DNA of 26,548 bases from a virus. The stretch is from IMG/VR virus record IMGVR_UViG_3300047457_001449, positions 1-26,548 of that record; one strand, written 5' to 3'. The stretch's first letter is position 1, and each line of letters begins with the position of its first letter. The notes beneath the pieces were generated by a model. It was not told the origin of the DNA and ran no database searches. It saw only the letters and a list, made by a program, of their open reading frames with translations. The position numbers and the translations under genes are program-made. This document shows positions 1 to 6,659 of this stretch, in pieces.

Positions 1-1398
1 ATTCTCAATAGCCCAGACTCAACAGAGATGGCACTTGAAGTGCTCTCCATGCTGCGAGCAGAGGGCGAGCACATCGTCTGCTCTCTTGGGCAGATCTGGC
101 AGTATCAAAAGAACAGGTGGCGACCCATTGAAGAGCACATCCTCAACGGCTTTGTGCAGAGGCTTCGAGGGAGATATGCTTTTGCCAACAGGCTGACGGC
201 CAAAGGCGAGCGCTCGACCATGGTGTTGCGCATCGAAGATCACCACTATCGGGCAATCAGATCCATCATTCTCACCGACTCCAAGCTCTGCTGCCCGAAC
301 TTTTTTGACAATGCTCCGAAGGGCTTTGCTTTTAGAAATGGCTTTCTGAGGCAGCATCCAGAGAACGTCACTCCAAGGCTCACTCTAGAGCCACATGCGC
401 CCGAGCATCGACAGATGTTTGTTGCGTCTTTTGACTACATCAAGGATGCAGAAGCTCCCGTGTTTCGCAGGTTCTTGGGCACTGTTCTACCCGGAGACAA
501 TCCGAAGCAGGGCATCATGCTTCAAGACCAGCTGCTGCAGTTTGTTGGTGCCTGCATGATGGGCGATGCCACAAAGTACCAAAAAGCAATGTTGCTCTAT
601 GGAGAGGGAGCCAATGGCAAGTCGACGTTCATGGAGATCGTCAAGGCAATTTTCCACAAAGAGCAGATCTCCCTTCTCACTCCTCAAGACCTCTGCGACG
701 ACAAGAACTATAAGCTCATCATGCTTGCCAATGTCCTCATCAACATGCCGGCAGAGCTGCCTGTTCGTGATCTTCTCGAATCAGAAAAGATAAAGTCTGT
801 CATCTCTGGCGATCAGGTCAATGCTCGGCAGATTCGAGAAAAGGCAGTCACGTTTGTGCCGAAGGCTGGGCATCTCTTTGCAGGCAATGATCTGCCCAAG
901 ACATCTGATCAATCCTATGCCTTCTTTCGTAGGTTCTTGGTCATACCATTCACTGTCATCATTCCAGAAGAGAAGAGAGATCGAGACCTCGTCCAGAAGA
1001 TCACCACAAAGGAGATGCCTGGAGTGGTGGCGGCCATTCTTGAGGCTTATGAGACATTGCTCGAAGACAAGGTCTACAGAGGCAGCCAAGATGAAAAACA
1101 GCTGAACTTCGAGTGGAGAATCCAGACAGACCCAATGCTTGTTTGGTCGCAAGAAGTACTATGCCGACCATCAAGTGAGGCTCTAAACCGAGTCGTCCCG
1201 AGCCGATGGTTCACTGCCAAAGAAGTGTATCGAGACTATAGCGAGTGGTGCAAAGAAGCCAACTGCAAGCCATTCAACTACATCAACTTCACTAGACAGA
1301 TCCAAAGAAAGGAATGGCAGCACAAAAAGAACAAGTATGGCTCTATGCTACTCCTGCCACTGCCAAAAGAGGTGACAGATGAAGAGCCAGATTTCTGA
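1..1398 (+). CDS. D5/P4-family primase C-terminal SF3 helicase (5' end may lie outside window)
   Basis: ATP-driven replicative helicase of the phage/plasmid primase type, expected to form a ring and open the phage origin. Counting from the first ATG (position 28), residues 192-200 form the Walker A loop (GEGANGKST). A Walker B-like strand lies at about 230-244 (LIMLANVLINMPAEL). Residues 285-308 carry the SF3 sensor and arginine region (AGNDLP, then FFRRFLVIPF). Residues 1-150 resemble the D5 N-terminal domain. The frame is open to the left edge, so the protein may continue upstream into a primase domain; if not, the ATG at 28 gives 456 aa. Iteron-like repeats begin inside the last codons and continue in the gap behind the gene, which fits a self-encoded initiator/helicase. 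The family call is firm; the full length is unknown. Confidence 0.9.
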   Translation: MLNSPDSTEMALEVLSMLRAEGEHIVCSLGQIWQYQKNRWRPIEEHILNGFVQRLRGRYAFANRLTAKGERSTMVLRIEDHHYRAIRSIILTDSKLCCPNFFDNAPKGFAFRNGFLRQHPENVTPRLTLEPHAPEHRQMFVASFDYIKDAEAPVFRRFLGTVLPGDNPKQGIMLQDQLLQFVGACMMGDATKYQKAMLLYGEGANGKSTFMEIVKAIFHKEQISLLTPQDLCDDKNYKLIMLANVLINMPAELPVRDLLESEKIKSVISGDQVNARQIREKAVTFVPKAGHLFAGNDLPKTSDQSYAFFRRFLVIPFTVIIPEEKRDRDLVQKITTKEMPGVVAAILEAYETLLEDKVYRGSQDEKQLNFEWRIQTDPMLVWSQEVLCRPSSEALNRVVPSRWFTAKEVYRDYSEWCKEANCKPFNYINFTRQIQRKEWQHKKNKYGSMLLLPLPKEVTDEEPDF

Positions 1399-1498
1399 TC
1401 TGTCACCCTATCTGTCACCCTATCTGTCACCCATAAGTCGCTGTTTCTTTGGTGCTTTTTAGATGTGGTGACAGAATGACAGATGTTTTCTGGGAAGC

Positions 1499-1573
1499 AC
1501 TATATATAGAAAAAAATGCATGGACAGAGCAGAGAGAGAAGAGAGAGAGCACAAAAATATTTCTCTATATATG
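1499..1573. other. A+T-rich and purine-rich segment, candidate DNA unwinding element
   Basis: Between the left and right repeat groups lie two TATATATA-type tracts (around 1501-1508 and 1566-1572), A-runs, and a purine stretch of GA repeats around 1530-1550. This is strikingly A+T-rich compared with its GC-rich surroundings. It would be the natural melting site if the repeats are an origin. No credible gene crosses it: the open frame at 1449-1712 translates the repeats themselves and has no good ribosome-binding site. Confidence 0.45.
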
Positions 1574-1642
1574 GCCTTTGCCAGCCTCTCATCTGTCACC
1601 CATCACTTTTTTAGGATTGCTGTTTACTATCAATGGTTTAGT

Positions 1643-1674
1643 GGGTGACAGATGCTTTTCTCGATCTGTCACCC
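1643..1674. promoter_or_regulatory. Perfect 11-bp inverted repeat just upstream of the next start codon
   Basis: Two iteron copies face each other here: GGGTGACAGAT at 1643-1653 and ATCTGTCACCC at 1664-1674, with a 10-nt spacer. The element ends 12 nt before the ATG at 1687 and directly abuts its ribosome-binding site (GAGG, 1678-1681). It could be a paired protein-binding site (origin or operator) or, as RNA, a hairpin affecting translation of the downstream gene. No convincing sigma70 promoter was found next to it. Confidence 0.5.
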
Positions 1675-1686
1675 TTCGAGGTTCCT

Positions 1687-2094
1687 ATGACAACACAGCC
1701 CAAGAAGACTGACCAAGAGCTGCTCGCAGAGTGCATCCACATCGCAAGCTTGGTCGATCAGGTCTATGCTCGATGCAGCAGCATCACCAACACTCCCCTG
1801 CTCTGGGCAGAAGAGCACACCCCCAGACTGGCAGCAGCTTACTGGCGAGACAATGAGGCGCTCGATGCCCTCTTGGCTAGCAGGCAGTACAGCCAAGCAG
1901 AGCTCGACCAGAGCATCGACAAGATGCTCGCTTCTCTCCGAGTCGTCATCAAAGCCGTGGTTCTCGGCAAGCCAATGCCCCTCTCCGAAGAGGAACACTT
2001 TGCTGTCACCGAGAAGGCAGCAATCATCGCGGCAGACATGACCACGGACAACTATCGGCTCGCCTACATCAGAGCCTTGCAAGTCATGCTGTAA
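1687..2094 (+). CDS. Hypothetical small alpha-helical protein
   Basis: A 135-aa protein I do not recognise. The ATG at 1687 is chosen because GAGG (1678-1681) sits 5 nt upstream. A GTG at 1645 in the same frame would run through the inverted repeat and lacks such a site. The sequence is rich in Ala, Leu, Glu and Gln and looks all-helical, with no signal peptide, membrane segment or cysteine pattern. It is the first gene downstream of the putative origin and precedes the SSB-like gene, so a role in replication or its control is plausible but unproven. Confidence 0.7.
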   Translation: MTTQPKKTDQELLAECIHIASLVDQVYARCSSITNTPLLWAEEHTPRLAAAYWRDNEALDALLASRQYSQAELDQSIDKMLASLRVVIKAVVLGKPMPLSEEEHFAVTEKAAIIAADMTTDNYRLAYIRALQVML

Positions 2095-2144
2095 CCTGTT
2101 ACTGTGAATTGAAGGCTGGCACTTTAGCCACCGAGGAGACAACT

Positions 2145-2510
2145 ATGATATCATCGACACCTCAGTATTCTCGAATCTACATCAATGGAACAATGACGTG
2201 CATTGATGCCAGAAATGACCCAAGAGAGACCAACATCCAGAAGCAATGGACGAGCTTCACCATCGAGATCAGGACAAAGTTCCAGAGAAAAGATGGAGAG
2301 GTCATCGAGAAGACTCATGTTGTGCCTTGCGTCTGCTTTGGCAAGCTGGCTGCTCAGCTTGAACAGGTCGAGATGATACTACCTCTGAGAGTGGTCGCCG
2401 AAGGCATCTTCTCAACGAGGCCAACAGATGGCAGAGTAGAAGTGTTGGTCGGCAAGCTTTACTCCGAAGAGGTGGTTGACCCTTCGGCTTTTGACGCTTT
2501 TGACGAGTAA
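2145..2510 (+). CDS. SSB-like OB-fold protein with acidic C-terminus
   Basis: A 121-aa protein resembling a diverged single-stranded-DNA-binding protein. An N-terminal strand region (SRIYINGTMTC) is followed by a WTSFTIEI strand, a charged loop (about residues 48-58), the VCFGKLAAQLEQV segment that matches the 'fGk.Ae' helix of SSBs, and LRVVAEGIFSTRP, which matches the 'v.veG.l..r' strand. The tail DPSAFDAFDE is acidic, like the protein-binding tip of SSB, although it lacks the usual IPF ending. The ATG at 2145 is preceded by GAGGAG (2133-2138); an in-frame TTG at 2109 is less likely. A canonical SSB lies 1 kb downstream, so this one may have a specialised replication or recombination role. 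A different OB-fold protein is possible. Confidence 0.6.
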   Translation: MISSTPQYSRIYINGTMTCIDARNDPRETNIQKQWTSFTIEIRTKFQRKDGEVIEKTHVVPCVCFGKLAAQLEQVEMILPLRVVAEGIFSTRPTDGRVEVLVGKLYSEEVVDPSAFDAFDE

Positions 2511-2523
2511 AAGGTTCATCATT

Positions 2524-2943
2524 ATGGGCAAGAGAAGACAGCAACAACAACCCGATATTCTTGAAGATGTCAGCACGGCCCTCGCCTATGTGGCCGTTTC
2601 TGACACAGTGAAGCCGCCCAAGGGAGTGCAAGAAGAAGCAGAGCTTGGGCTCAAGTGGCGCATGGAGTTCAAGCGAGGCGGCACGATGGTTGGTGTCGCC
2701 AGAGCTCGCGACCTCTCCGGTGGTCGGCCTGTCAGCTACCTGACCTTGAAGAGAATGAAAGCCTACTTCGACAGGCACGAGGTTGACTTGCAGGGACAGG
2801 GCAGCAAGCCTGGTGAGGATGGCTATCCGAGCGCAGGGCTCATTGCTTGGAAGCTGTGGGGCGGAGACGCAGGGCGAACATGGGCCGTCTCGGAGCTGCG
2901 CAAGGCAGGGCTGCTTGCAGAGCAGCAGGGAGAGGCAAGATGA
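2524..2943 (+). CDS. Conserved phage protein of unknown function (RGGT / ARARDL / RHE / WGGDAG motifs)
   Basis: A 139-aa protein. Its landmarks are GLKWRMEFKRGGT, VGVARARDLSGG, a LKRMKAYFDRHEVD helix and SAGLIAWKLWGGDAGRTWA. I recall this motif series from a widespread phage domain, sometimes found near or fused to other phage proteins, whose biochemical role I cannot state. The invariant-looking R, H, D and W residues suggest a real fold rather than a disordered linker. The ATG at 2524 has AAAAGG (2510-2515) upstream; an in-frame start at 2476 would overlap the preceding gene. The end overlaps the next start as ATGA (2940-2943), indicating translational coupling. Confidence 0.75.
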   Translation: MGKRRQQQQPDILEDVSTALAYVAVSDTVKPPKGVQEEAELGLKWRMEFKRGGTMVGVARARDLSGGRPVSYLTLKRMKAYFDRHEVDLQGQGSKPGEDGYPSAGLIAWKLWGGDAGRTWAVSELRKAGLLAEQQGEAR

Positions 2944-3176
2944 GATTCGCAGTCTACCTCTATGATGACAGCAGTCTGATCGTGTGTCACCTCGTGCCAA
3001 GCATCGAGGATGGCGAGGCACTGCTTCGCAGGCTGGTCGAGGACGAAGGCAATCGTCTCGGAGTCGAGCGAGCACACACTCGCATATGGTACGACAATGA
3101 CAGGCTTGGTGATGTGGTGACAGCGTACGAAGTGCGCGAGACCTACCGGGTGGTGAGAGTATGGGCGGCAGACTGA
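2940..3176 (+). CDS. Hypothetical 78-aa protein
   Basis: A small soluble protein I do not recognise. The start at 2940 overlaps the stop of the preceding gene (ATGA), and the stop at 3174-3176 overlaps the next ATG (TGATG). The open frame upstream of 2940 is a basic shadow of the preceding gene and was discarded. The protein starts with a strand-like RFAVYLYDDSSLIV and has a central helix rich in Glu, Leu and Arg. No catalytic motif, signal peptide or cysteine pattern is visible. Confidence 0.7.
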   Translation: MRFAVYLYDDSSLIVCHLVPSIEDGEALLRRLVEDEGNRLGVERAHTRIWYDNDRLGDVVTAYEVRETYRVVRVWAAD

Positions 3177-3508
3177 TGCAGTGCAAGATCTGCTCGGCTG
3201 AGCTCGCACCGCCCAAGAAGGCATACTGTGGCAAGCAGTGTGCTCGACAAGGCAATCTCAACAATGCACTGGCAGCCTATCATGGTTCCGAGCGACGGGT
3301 CATTCGACGCAGATGCCTGTTCTGCTCGGCTGAGTTTGTCGTCACTCGGAACCAGAAGACCTGTCTTGGCACTGCCTGTGCTGCAGCTCTGCGCCGAAGA
3401 CAAAACAAGAACTATGTGGCCAAGTATCGAAGGGAAGACCTGTCGATGTTCTTGGCTAAGCAGCGAGAGTACCAGCGGCGCTCTCGTCGAAGAAAGACCC
3501 AAGGGTGA
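3176..3508 (+). CDS. Small protein with two four-cysteine zinc fingers
   Basis: A 110-aa protein with two similar cysteine quartets: C3, C6, C18, C22 and C47, C50, C63, C68. Each has the form CxxC-x(11-12)-Cx(3-4)C and begins with a CxxCSAE signature. They should bind two zinc ions in treble-clef or ribbon folds, and look like an internal duplication. Residues 78-110 are strongly basic (RRRQNK, RRSRRRKTQG), which suggests nucleic-acid binding. The ATG at 3176 forms TGATG with the preceding stop; an in-frame ATG at 3161 would add five residues. It lies between two SSB-like genes, so a DNA-transaction role is likely. No HNH nuclease motif was seen. Confidence 0.75.
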   Translation: MQCKICSAELAPPKKAYCGKQCARQGNLNNALAAYHGSERRVIRRRCLFCSAEFVVTRNQKTCLGTACAAALRRRQNKNYVAKYRREDLSMFLAKQREYQRRSRRRKTQG

Positions 3509-3537
3509 CGACTGCCCTTTCAGTCGCAGGAGCGAAC

Positions 3538-3972
<435 letters not shown>

Positions 3973-3996
3973 CACCCTTTGGGCATTGCTTAGCTT

Positions 3997-4026
3997 AGGG
4001 CTGACAGGCTTCGGTCTGTTGGCCCT
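3997..4026 (+). terminator. UUCG-capped hairpin after ssb, probable transcription terminator
   Basis: Positions 3998-4009 pair with 4014-4025 in a 12-bp stem (several G-U wobbles) closed by C(UUCG)G, an exceptionally stable tetraloop. An A-T pair at 3997/4026 can extend it. Only three T residues follow (4026-4028), so termination may be partial or Rho-assisted. It lies 25 nt after the ssb stop, at the boundary between the replication and packaging gene sets. Confidence 0.6.
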
Positions 4027-4043
4027 TTGGCTTACATAAAAGA

Positions 4044-4078
4044 AGCCCCATCGGCTGGAGAACGGTACCGATGGGGCT
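4044..4078. terminator. Perfect 11-bp hairpin, possible terminator for leftward transcripts
   Basis: AGCCCCATCGG (4044-4054) pairs perfectly with CCGATGGGGCT (4068-4078) around a 13-nt loop. Read on the - strand the stem is followed by TTCTTTTATG, a U-rich tract typical of an intrinsic terminator. On the + strand it is followed by GCCCAAGGAG, which holds the next gene's ribosome-binding site. It could block antisense transcription, work with the preceding hairpin as a bidirectional pair, or shape the leader of the 4095 gene. Confidence 0.5.
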
Positions 4079-4094
4079 GCCCAAGGAGAGTGAC

Positions 4095-4382
4095 ATGGTG
4101 TGTCAGCATGCCACAGACAAAGAGTATCAGAGAGGTCGCGTGGATTCAAGAGATAGTTTGTTCCTGAACGCATTGTGTGCCGAGCTCGAGATGGCAAGGT
4201 TCAAGTTCCCCGAGCGTATCACGATGGCGGTGTTGGTCGAAGAGGTTGGCGAGGTGGCAAGAGCTCTGCAGGAAGAGAGCCGAGAGGCCATCTACCTTGA
4301 GTGTGTGCAGGTGGCAGCAATGGCAATGCGCATGGCCACAGAGGGGTGTCGCGAGTATGAGCGATCTTGGCCCGAAGAGTGA
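4095..4382 (+). CDS. MazG-like all-alpha nucleotide pyrophosphohydrolase domain protein
   Basis: A 95-aa helical protein. Residues 49-53 (EEVGE) and the helix YLECVQVAAMAMRM (67-80) match the two metal-binding helices of MazG-like NTP pyrophosphohydrolases (ExxE...ExxD). The position normally held by Asp in the second motif is Gln here (E69-C-V-Q72). Phage homologues with QVAA at this point exist as far as I recall, so this may be a subfamily trait or a loss of activity. Such enzymes hydrolyse NTPs or dNTPs to monophosphates, cleansing pools or countering (p)ppGpp signalling. AAGGAG (4083-4088) at 6-nt spacing sets the start. It overlaps the next MazG-like gene by 26 bp. Confidence 0.7.
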   Translation: MVCQHATDKEYQRGRVDSRDSLFLNALCAELEMARFKFPERITMAVLVEEVGEVARALQEESREAIYLECVQVAAMAMRMATEGCREYERSWPEE

Positions 4383-4608
4383 TAGCCTGTGGCAGGCTGT
4401 CATTGCCGACATGCACGCTCGAGAAGAGATGGGGCTTCGGAAGTATGGTCGCTTTCTGACAGCCAAGTCACGTGAGATGGGGCTGCAGGAAGCATACGAG
4501 GAGGCACTTGACCTGTGTGTCTATCTCAAGAAAGCACTGGTCGAGATGGAGGGGAAGCATGATAGTCAAGAAGCCAGAGGGATTCTACCTCATGACACAG
4601 GACGGTGA
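4357..4608 (+). CDS. Second MazG-like small protein (KYG / EEALD motif)
   Basis: An 83-aa protein with the pattern DMHARE...LRKYG (18-31) followed by LQEAYEEALDLCVYLKKAL (43-61). This matches a common phage family related to MazG-type pyrophosphohydrolases, where EExxD helices bind metal. The ATG at 4357 has GAGGGG upstream (4341-4346). The long upstream open frame is a shadow of the preceding gene. It directly follows another MazG-like gene and overlaps it, so the two products may act together or form a mixed oligomer. The C-terminal 20 residues overlap the next gene and look unstructured. Confidence 0.7.
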   Translation: MSDLGPKSDSLWQAVIADMHAREEMGLRKYGRFLTAKSREMGLQEAYEEALDLCVYLKKALVEMEGKHDSQEARGILPHDTGR

Positions 4609-4732
4609 CCGCTCTCTTGGTGGGCCATACAAGACACGCGAGGAAGCCATCAGGCGCGAGAACCAGGTGAAGCAGATAGAGTGGCTGAAGAAGATTGCTC
4701 AGCAGGCCAGAGAGGGCCGAGGAGAGGAGTGA
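4559..4732 (+). CDS. Hypothetical 57-aa phage protein
   Basis: A small charged protein: a GFYLMTQDGDRSLGGPY strand pair followed by a long helix (KTREEAIRRENQVKQIEWL). Short phage proteins with a 'G-P-Y-x-T-x-x-E-A-x-x-R-E-x-Q-V' pattern are common, but their function is unknown to me. The ATG at 4559 has GGAGGGG (4548-4554) just upstream. It overlaps the previous gene by 50 bp, and its stop overlaps the terminase small-subunit start as TGATG. Confidence 0.65.
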   Translation: MIVKKPEGFYLMTQDGDRSLGGPYKTREEAIRRENQVKQIEWLKKIAQQAREGRGEE

Positions 4733-5199
4733 TGCCAAAGAAGACAAGCACACCCTCGAAGCCGCCGGCCAAGAAGAAGGCAGCAGCAAAGCCAGCGAGC
4801 ACTCTGGCAACAGCAAAGCCTTCCCTGCCCAAGGCTTCAGCGGCACGACAGAAGCAGGCTCTCAACAGGCAAGAGGCCATCAAGCGCGTGCTCGAGCTTG
4901 TCGAGGAAGGGCACTTTGTGCGTCATGCTTGCGAGGGTGCAGGCATCTCGCACGGCACATGGTACAACTGGGTGAACGAAGACCCACGACTGCTCGACCT
5001 GCAGCGAGAGGCAGAGCTCGCATCGGCGGCGGTGCAGCTGCGCAAGATCACCTCCGATGTTTCGTGGCAGTCGGCTGCTTGGTTCCTCGAGCGCAAGTTC
5101 CCAGAGTGGCGCAAGCCAGAGCTCCAGACACTGATTCACCAGAGCGAGCAGACCATCACCTTGGTCTGGCCCGAAGAACAGAAGAAGAAAGATGAGTGA
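4732..5199 (+). CDS. terS: Terminase small subunit (HTH type)
   Basis: A 155-aa protein. It begins with a Lys/Ala/Pro-rich disordered segment (about 1-45), followed by a helix-turn-helix: EAIKRVLELVEEG, then HACEGAGISHGTWYNWVNED (about 64-84). This is the DNA-recognition domain of small terminases, which bind the packaging site and regulate the large subunit. The C-terminal part (LRKITSDVSWQSAAWFLERKFPEWRKP) matches the family ending 'A..wlLer..P..w'. The start at 4732 overlaps the previous stop as TGATG and is preceded by AGGAG. The large subunit follows, separated only by a 53-aa gene. Confidence 0.8.
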   Translation: MPKKTSTPSKPPAKKKAAAKPASTLATAKPSLPKASAARQKQALNRQEAIKRVLELVEEGHFVRHACEGAGISHGTWYNWVNEDPRLLDLQREAELASAAVQLRKITSDVSWQSAAWFLERKFPEWRKPELQTLIHQSEQTITLVWPEEQKKKDE

Positions 5200-5353
5200 G
5201 CCCTATCAAAAGTTTGTGGTGTGCGACCATGCTCACGAGCAGCCAAGATGCACGCTGCACACAATGCTTCTCGATGTCGAAGGATGGGTGTATCGAGTGC
5301 TGTGCTGCGACGATTGCAAGGCAGCCTTCGAGCAGGACACCGAGGTTGACTGA
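5192..5353 (+). CDS. 53-aa cysteine-rich protein between the terminase genes
   Basis: An open frame of 53 codons starts at the ATG at 5192 and overlaps the end of terS by 8 bp. Its TGA (5351-5353) overlaps the terL ATG as TGATG. The product has C11, C20, C38, C39 and C42 plus histidines at 13, 15 and 23, with a CCDDC cluster, which suggests a small zinc-binding knuckle. Double translational coupling and the lack of any alternative gene for this stretch support it as real. I do not recognise a family. A role in packaging is suggested only by position. Confidence 0.65.
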   Translation: MSEPYQKFVVCDHAHEQPRCTLHTMLLDVEGWVYRVLCCDDCKAAFEQDTEVD

Positions 5354-6579
5354 TGCGCATCGTGATGCCCTATCTTCACCCGGCACAGCAAGAGGTCTTC
5401 AATGACCAGACTCGCTTTCAGGTCTTGGTGTGTGGTCGTCGATGGGGCAAGACTCGCTTGGCTGTGGTCAAGGGCCTGACAGAGCTGCTGAACGGTAAGC
5501 GCGTCTGGTGGGTGGCACCAACCTATGCAGTCTCTGGCATCGGCTGGCGACTACTGAAGACAGTCATCGGGAACGTGGCAGGCGCAGAGGTTCGCGAGGC
5601 TGACCGCATGGTGCGCTTTGGTTCGACCGGTGAGTTCTGGTTCAAGACGGCAGAGCGACCAGACAACCTTCGTGGCGAGGGTCTCGACTTGCTGCTGATG
5701 GACGAGGCCGACTTCATCGACGAGGAAGTGTGGACAGAGGTTCTTCGGCCTGCTCTCTCTGACAGGCTTGGTCGTGCAATGTTCATCAGCACACCCAAGG
5801 TGGAGAATGGCTGGTTCCACAAACTATTCAAGCAGGGCAGGCAAGAGGGTGGAAATGTCAAGTCGTGGTCGTATCCGTCGGTCAGTAATCCTTTCCTTGA
5901 TCCGAGCGAGATCGAGGCCGCACGTGTATCTCTGCCCTCCCTTGTCTTTCGTCGAGAGTATGGTGCCGAGTTTGTCTCAGCGGCAGGCACACTGGTGCAG
6001 TCATCTTGGATTCGATACGTCGGTCAGATGCCCCTTGGCCTCACTCTGTCGATGGGTGTGGATCTCGCAATCTCTCAGAAAGACACGGCAGACTTCACGG
6101 CCATCGTCGTGATGGGTCGCTCTGCCGGTGGCCAGCTGTACATCTTGGATGTTCATCGAGAGCGAATGACGTTCGACCAGATCTTGCAGACCATCAAGAC
6201 CAAGGCGCAGCATTGGCAGCCACAGGTCATCGGCATCGAGCAGGTGCAGTTCCAAGCGGCGGTGGTTCAAGAGCTGCTGCGCACGACCTCTCTGCCAGTG
6301 AAGGGAATGCGAGCAGACAAAGACAAGACGACTAGGTTCCTTCCTCTGCAGGCAAGGTACGAGCAGGGCCTCATTCATCACCTCCGCAGCCTGCCCAGCT
6401 TCTTCGACGACGAGCTTCTCTCCTTCCCCGTGGGCAAGCATGACGACATGGTCGATGCTCTCAGCTGCGCCTACTCTGCAATGTCAGCTGTTGGTCTTGC
6501 GCAGCTTGCTCAGCGAGCAGTGACAGTGGCACAGCAAGCCAGTGTCAAGCGAGGCCATCTGAGCAGCTTTGTGAAATAG
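5353..6579 (+). CDS. terL: Terminase large subunit (packaging ATPase and nuclease)
   Basis: A 408-aa motor that translocates DNA into the procapsid and cuts it. The ATPase domain has Walker A CGRRWGKT (27-34), Walker B LLLMDEAD (113-120) and the coupling motif FISTP (144-148). The RNase H-like nuclease domain has its three acidic strands: MGVDLAI (D237), VIGIEQVQF (E296) and KHDDMVDALS (D364, D365, D368). The length is compact but complete. The start is fixed by TGATG overlap with the 53-aa gene, with GAGG at 5343-5346. The portal follows after an 80-bp gap. Confidence 0.95.
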   Translation: MRIVMPYLHPAQQEVFNDQTRFQVLVCGRRWGKTRLAVVKGLTELLNGKRVWWVAPTYAVSGIGWRLLKTVIGNVAGAEVREADRMVRFGSTGEFWFKTAERPDNLRGEGLDLLLMDEADFIDEEVWTEVLRPALSDRLGRAMFISTPKVENGWFHKLFKQGRQEGGNVKSWSYPSVSNPFLDPSEIEAARVSLPSLVFRREYGAEFVSAAGTLVQSSWIRYVGQMPLGLTLSMGVDLAISQKDTADFTAIVVMGRSAGGQLYILDVHRERMTFDQILQTIKTKAQHWQPQVIGIEQVQFQAAVVQELLRTTSLPVKGMRADKDKTTRFLPLQARYEQGLIHHLRSLPSFFDDELLSFPVGKHDDMVDALSCAYSAMSAVGLAQLAQRAVTVAQQASVKRGHLSSFVK

Positions 6580-6659
6580 TTTGCTTGACACGTTGAGACT
6601 ACGAGCCTCTTTGGTGCTACATAGGGCATGATGCAAGGCACAGCGTTCGGAGTGATGCG

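Larger units (their letters stand above)
1371..1674. repeat. Iteron-like cluster of ATCTGTCACCC, putative replication origin
   Basis: Six exact copies of ATCTGTCACCC or its complement lie at 1398-1408, 1410-1420, 1422-1432, 1591-1601, 1643-1653 (inverted) and 1664-1674. The first three are spaced exactly 12 bp apart. A one-mismatch inverted copy is at 1371-1380 inside the helicase gene, and partial inverted copies are at 1467-1475 and 1477-1484. The A+T-rich block sits between the left and right groups. Clustered repeats plus an unwinding-prone segment next to an SF3 helicase gene is the layout of a P4-type origin. Origin function is inferred; an operator array is the alternative. Confidence 0.75.

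Noticed and set aside
1449-1712. 87-codon + strand open frame across the origin-like gap
   Set aside because: It translates the repeats and A+T tracts, lacks a ribosome-binding site and overlaps the start of the 1687 gene.
3116-3123. GGTGACAG as an additional iteron
   Set aside because: An isolated 8-mer inside a coding region; similar short matches occur by chance elsewhere, so it was not counted with the cluster.
2302-3264. 320-codon open frame on the - strand
   Set aside because: It lies opposite five convincing + strand genes, has a Cys/Arg/Leu-rich low-complexity translation and no plausible start site; a shadow of codon bias.
5196-5405. 69-codon open frame between the terminase genes
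   Set aside because: It is in a different frame from the 53-aa Cys-rich gene, overlaps terL by 50 bp and has no coupled start.
6585-6623. TTGACA followed by TACATA before the portal gene, as a sigma70 promoter
   Set aside because: The spacing is 27 nt, far from 17, and no -10-like hexamer occurs at the right distance.
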